Assembly (NCBI RefSeq): GCF_002237445.1
Contig: NZ_CP022527.1
Coordinates: 620,001 to 684,000 of the forward strand
Length of the DNA stretch: 64,000 nucleotides
Reading direction: 5' to 3'
DNA from: Neisseria sp. KEM232
GTDB lineage: Bacteria > Pseudomonadota > Gammaproteobacteria > Burkholderiales > Neisseriaceae
In this document: positions 62,472 to 64,000 of the stretch, in pieces
Layout: each line of letters opens with the position of its first letter
Position numbering within the stretch: the first letter of the stretch is position 1
Made by a program: the position numbers and the translations under genes
Notes under the pieces: generated by a model
What the model was told of the DNA's origin: nothing
The model's input: the letters and a program-made list of their open reading frames with translations, nothing else
Databases searched by the model: none

Positions 62472-63671
62472 ATGAAACGCCAAACCCTAGCTGCTTTAAT
62501 TGCCGCTGCATTTGCACTGGCAGCCTGTAACGACGACAAACAAGCTCCCGCTCAGCCTGCTAACGACAGCGCTCCTGCTGCGGCGCAAACTGCTTCCGCA
62601 ACACCTGCCACTCCCGAGCAACAGAGTGCCGCCGAGGCCGATGTTCCCGTCGATCAGCTGCCGGTTATTGAAGCTGTGATGACACACGCTCCGGAAGCGC
62701 CTCCTCCCGTTAACCGCGATCATGCCGCTCTGGTTAAGGTGAAAATGGAAACCGTTGAAAAAACCATGAAAATGGCCGACGGCGTTGATTACACCTACTG
62801 GACATTCAACGGCGACGTTCCGGGTCAGATGATCCGTGTGCGCGAAGGCGATACCGTAGAAGTGGAATTCTCCAACAACCCAACTTCCACCGTTCCGCAT
62901 AATGTCGACTTCCATGCCGCAACCGGCCAAGGCGGCGGCGCAGAAGCCTCCTTCACTGCTCCCGGCCGCACCTCCACCTTCCGTTGGAAAGCCAAGCAGG
63001 CTGGCCTGTATATTTACCACTGTGCCGTAGCTCCTGTCGGTATGCACATCGGTAACGGTATGTACGGCTTGGTATTGGTTGAACCGAAAGAAGGTCTGCC
63101 GAAAGTGGACAAAGAGTTCTACATTGTCCAAGGCGACTTCTACACCAAAGGCAAATACGGCGAACCCGGCCTGCAACCGTTCAGCATGGACAAAGCCATC
63201 CGCGAAGACGCAGACTATGTCGTATTTAACGGTCATGTAGGCGCGATTGCCGGCGACAAAGCCCTGAAAGCCAAAGTAGGCGACACCGTCCGTATGTTCG
63301 TCGGTAATGGCGGCCCGAACCTCGTTTCTTCCTTCCACGTTATCGGCGAGATCTTCGACAAAGTTTACGTCGAAGCGGGCAAACTGGTGAACGAAAACGT
63401 GCAGAGCACCCTGATTCCTGCCGGTGGCGCAGCTATCATCGAATTCAAAGTCGATACCACAGGCAGCTTCACCATCGTTGACCACTCCATCTTCCGTGCG
63501 TTCAACAAAGGTGCACTGGGTCAGCTGGTTGTCGAAGGCGAACACCAAGACAACATCATGACCAAAAAACTGAGCGACAACGCCTACCAGCCTGCTGGTG
63601 GCGAAGCACCTGCCGCATCCGCAGCAGCTTCCGCGCCTGCCGCTTCCGGCGCTTCTGCCGAAAGCAAATAA
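62472..63671 (+). CDS. aniA: Copper-containing nitrite reductase, outer-membrane lipoprotein
   Basis: A 399-residue lipoprotein reducing nitrite to NO. Lipobox FALAAC with Cys at 19; a low-complexity Ala/Pro/Gln linker (residues 20-70) as in neisserial AniA; two cupredoxin domains. Type 1 copper ligands lie in TVPHNVDFHA, LYIYHCAVAPVGMHIGNGM; type 2 His residues in VDFHAATG, YHCA and VDHSIFRAF. The C-terminus has an Ala/Ser-rich repeat (ASAAASAPAASGASAESK) like those that carry glycosylation in AniA. AAAGGAAAG precedes the ATG. FNR-controlled; divergent from norB. Confidence 0.98.
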   Translation: MKRQTLAALIAAAFALAACNDDKQAPAQPANDSAPAAAQTASATPATPEQQSAAEADVPVDQLPVIEAVMTHAPEAPPPVNRDHAALVKVKMETVEKTMKMADGVDYTYWTFNGDVPGQMIRVREGDTVEVEFSNNPTSTVPHNVDFHAATGQGGGAEASFTAPGRTSTFRWKAKQAGLYIYHCAVAPVGMHIGNGMYGLVLVEPKEGLPKVDKEFYIVQGDFYTKGKYGEPGLQPFSMDKAIREDADYVVFNGHVGAIAGDKALKAKVGDTVRMFVGNGGPNLVSSFHVIGEIFDKVYVEAGKLVNENVQSTLIPAGGAAIIEFKVDTTGSFTIVDHSIFRAFNKGALGQLVVEGEHQDNIMTKKLSDNAYQPAGGEAPAASAAASAPAASGASAESK

Positions 63672-63789
63672 GGCTGACACATCCGGTCGGGCAACCGGCC
63701 GGATACAGACTCAAAGCGATACGAGGCATCCGTATTCTTGAATCAGGCCGTCTGAAAATATCCGCGAGGGTATCGACGAACGGATATTC

Positions 63790-63810
63790 AGGCATGCGGA
63801 TGCCTTTTTT
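63790..63810. terminator. Terminator after aniA
   Basis: AGGCAT, GCGG loop, ATGCCT, then a T run. The 246-base spacer also contains a DUS; no gene is seen in it. Confidence 0.8.
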
Positions 63811-63917
63811 AACCGTAGATTAAGGGCAAAAATCCTGTCTGCCCGCAACCATTCCAACACCGCCGGACAATAACCGACAACAAACAACCGGCTGCCGAAA
63901 CCGCAAAGGAACATATC

Positions 63918-64000
63918 ATGAAATACACACAGCCGTTTGCCGCCACACTCTGCCTGCTGCTTGCTGCCTGCAACGGCGGGGAGAAACAGACCGCTGCTCC
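63918..64000 (+). CDS. Start of a lipoprotein gene, truncated by the window end
   Basis: The ATG at 63918 with AAAGGA upstream begins MKYTQPFAATLCLLLAACNG: a signal peptide with lipobox LLAAC, Cys at residue 18, then GGEKQTAA. Only 27 codons are present, so the product cannot be named. Its place after aniA suggests a further denitrification or respiratory lipoprotein, but that is a guess. Confidence 0.7.
   Translation, partial: MKYTQPFAATLCLLLAACNGGEKQTAA

Overview
The window comes from a GC-rich member of the Neisseriaceae, almost certainly the genus Neisseria. The 12-mer DNA uptake sequence AGGCCGTCTGAA (AG-DUS dialect) occurs dozens of times, often as back-to-back inverted pairs acting as terminators. 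dRS3 repeats, Correia-type elements, an ssrA tag reading ANDETYALAA, a divergent aniA/norB pair and neisserial FolE2 and Mpg homologues agree with this. High GC and the AG dialect point to a commensal species rather than N. meningitidis or N. gonorrhoeae; the species cannot be named from the sequence alone.

Layout. 1-11 kb: a partial membrane protein, a TonB-dependent siderophore receptor, molybdate-type modB/modC without modA, a periplasmic M16 (PqqL/FusC-like) protease and a second TonB receptor broken by a one-base frameshift. 11-19 kb: a MORN-like repeat protein, an aldehyde dehydrogenase, two tandem exported paralogues with a calcium-loop motif, the sulfate transporter operon cysT-cysW-cysA and an RpfE-like protein. 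19-31 kb: mpg, murA, ibaG, folE2, a GST, a Kef-type antiporter, truA, trpF, a lipoprotein, thrC and a Kdo-kinase-like protein. 31-47 kb: mnmC, eno-ftsB, proA, a YoaK-type membrane protein, an OmpA-like lipoprotein, rng, a trans-sulfuration enzyme, a LytTR regulator, an rnfB-like ferredoxin, leuA with an in-frame helix-turn-helix extension, ribE and thrB.

47.3-54.9 kb is an accessory island lying exactly between thrB and the 3' end of ssrA. All its genes face left: a tyrosine integrase, an AAA-type ATPase, an AT-rich unknown gene, AlpA, antirepressor, Mor and DUF1804 phage-type genes, and a P4-type primase zinc domain cut off by an IS630-family remnant. No structural phage genes are present, so it resembles a decayed satellite or prophage. 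It carries iteron-like repeats and integrase-arm-like repeats.

54.9-64 kb returns to core genes: ssrA, icd, rluE, a Zur-box-controlled pair of zinc-independent ribosomal proteins (L31B, L36B), rarA, then norB and aniA diverging from an FNR-controlled intergenic region (partial denitrification), and the start of another lipoprotein gene.

Notable non-coding content includes a 168-bp nearly palindromic repeat inserted flush with stop codons, four Correia-type elements whose ends match the inverted repeat of the IS630 remnant, and a 320-bp element with 31-bp inverted ends.
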